From the NCBI GenBank assembly GCA_004525885.1, contig SPBV01000088.1, positions 1 through 7,267 on the forward strand: a DNA stretch of 7,267 nucleotides, given 5' to 3'. A program made the translations under genes and the position numbers. Source of the stretch: Nitrosomonadales bacterium (GTDB taxonomy: Bacteria; Pseudomonadota; Gammaproteobacteria; Burkholderiales; Nitrosomonadaceae). Below the pieces are notes generated by a model. That model saw only the letters and a program-made list of their open reading frames with translations. It was not told where the DNA came from and searched no databases. This document shows, piece after piece, positions 7,046-7,267 of this stretch. Numbering within the stretch: position 1 is the stretch's first letter; the number at the start of each line of letters is the position of its first letter.

Positions 7046-7124
7046 CAATGTCGTTTCTAACGATTACCCTTTGTTCATCATCTTTATAAACTTAGGACCT
7101 TCCAACTTTATTTTTCCCGCTATC

Positions 7125-7173
7125 AAAAAAAAACCGATCCACCATCCCGTCATATGACGGGGGGCGGATCGGT
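7125..7173 (-). terminator. Strong intrinsic terminator after amoB
   Basis: Read on the minus strand, a long hairpin is followed by a run of nine U (A-run at 7125-7133). The outer arms ACCGATCC-A-CC (7133-7143) and GG-C-GGATCGGT (7163-7173) pair over about 11 positions with one mismatch. They enclose a perfect 16-base palindrome, CCCGTCATATGACGGG (7146-7161), that folds into a second GC-rich stem. There is no T-run on the plus-strand side, so it works in one direction only. It starts 18 bases after the amoB stop and lies about 80 bases before recO, isolating recO from the amo message. Confidence 0.92.
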
Positions 7174-7190
7174 GTCATGCCTGTCTTGCC

Positions 7191-7267
7191 TTAGAGCTTG
7201 GTAAAGACTGGAATAACAGGACCAGCTATGCTGTTGATGTTACGATCACCCGCATCAGTCCAGGTCA
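7191..7267 (-). CDS. amoB: Ammonia monooxygenase subunit B, C-terminal end (5' part outside window)
   Basis: A minus-strand frame enters from the right edge and ends at TAA 7191-7193. Its 24 visible residues are TWTDAGDR followed by NINSIAGPVIPVFTKL. The last 16 match the C-terminus of Nitrosomonas AmoB as I remember it (ending NRHINSIAGPVIPVFTKL), which makes the call good despite the short length. AmoB is the copper-containing subunit of membrane-bound ammonia monooxygenase, which oxidises ammonia to hydroxylamine. It is normally the last gene of amoCAB, and the strong terminator 18 bases after the stop fits that. Only the periplasmic C-terminal tail is visible, so copper ligands and membrane segments cannot be checked. 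The alternative, a different secreted protein with a similar tail, seems unlikely. Confidence 0.85.
   Translation of the reverse strand, partial: TWTDAGDRNINSIAGPVIPVFTKL

Noticed and set aside
7083..7088. TATAAA on the minus strand as the recO -10 box.
   Set aside because: The position is plausible, but there is no recognisable -35 element at 16-18 bases, and chance is likely in this AT-rich gap.

Overview
The window is a compact chromosomal segment of an ammonia-oxidising betaproteobacterium, most likely a Nitrosomonas-type organism. The main evidence is at the right edge. The last 24 codons of a minus-strand gene end in NINSIAGPVIPVFTKL, which I recognise from memory as the C-terminus of ammonia monooxygenase subunit B (AmoB) of Nitrosomonas. 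The other genes (zapD, a Nudix/thiamine-synthase fusion, argJ, tusA, nagZ, acpS, pdxJ, recO) are also of proteobacterial, mostly betaproteobacterial, type. The DNA is rather AT-rich by eye.

Layout from left to right: (1) A plus-strand cluster at 1-1347 holds the 3' end of coaE, then zapD and yacG, the familiar set found next to type IV pilin genes in many proteobacteria. (2) Converging on it, a minus-strand pair at 1423-3677 reads argJ then a Nudix/thiamine-phosphate-synthase-like fusion. (3) tusA (3821-4048, plus) is divergent from argJ. (4) A minus-strand operon at 4175-7045 reads recO-pdxJ-acpS-nagZ, and every junction in it overlaps by 1-4 bases. (5) At 7125-7173 a strong bipartite hairpin followed by a U-run in the minus-strand transcript terminates the amoB message, which reads in from beyond the right edge.

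Most of the genes do housekeeping work: CoA synthesis (coaE), Z-ring bundling (zapD), gyrase protection (yacG), nucleotide-pool sanitation (Nudix fusion), arginine synthesis (argJ), sulfur relay (tusA), recombination repair (recO), vitamin B6 (pdxJ), acyl-carrier-protein activation (acpS) and murein recycling (nagZ). Only amoB belongs to specialised energy metabolism.

I found no mobile element, CRISPR array, tRNA, rRNA or defence system, and no convincing undescribed multi-gene system. The points worth a second look are the amoB/recO junction, where era would be the usual neighbour; the two-tier amo terminator; an 11-codon mini-ORF whose stop overlaps the zapD start; and the substituted active site of the thiamine-synthase-like half of the fusion protein. 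All protein-family calls come from motif recognition, without database searches.
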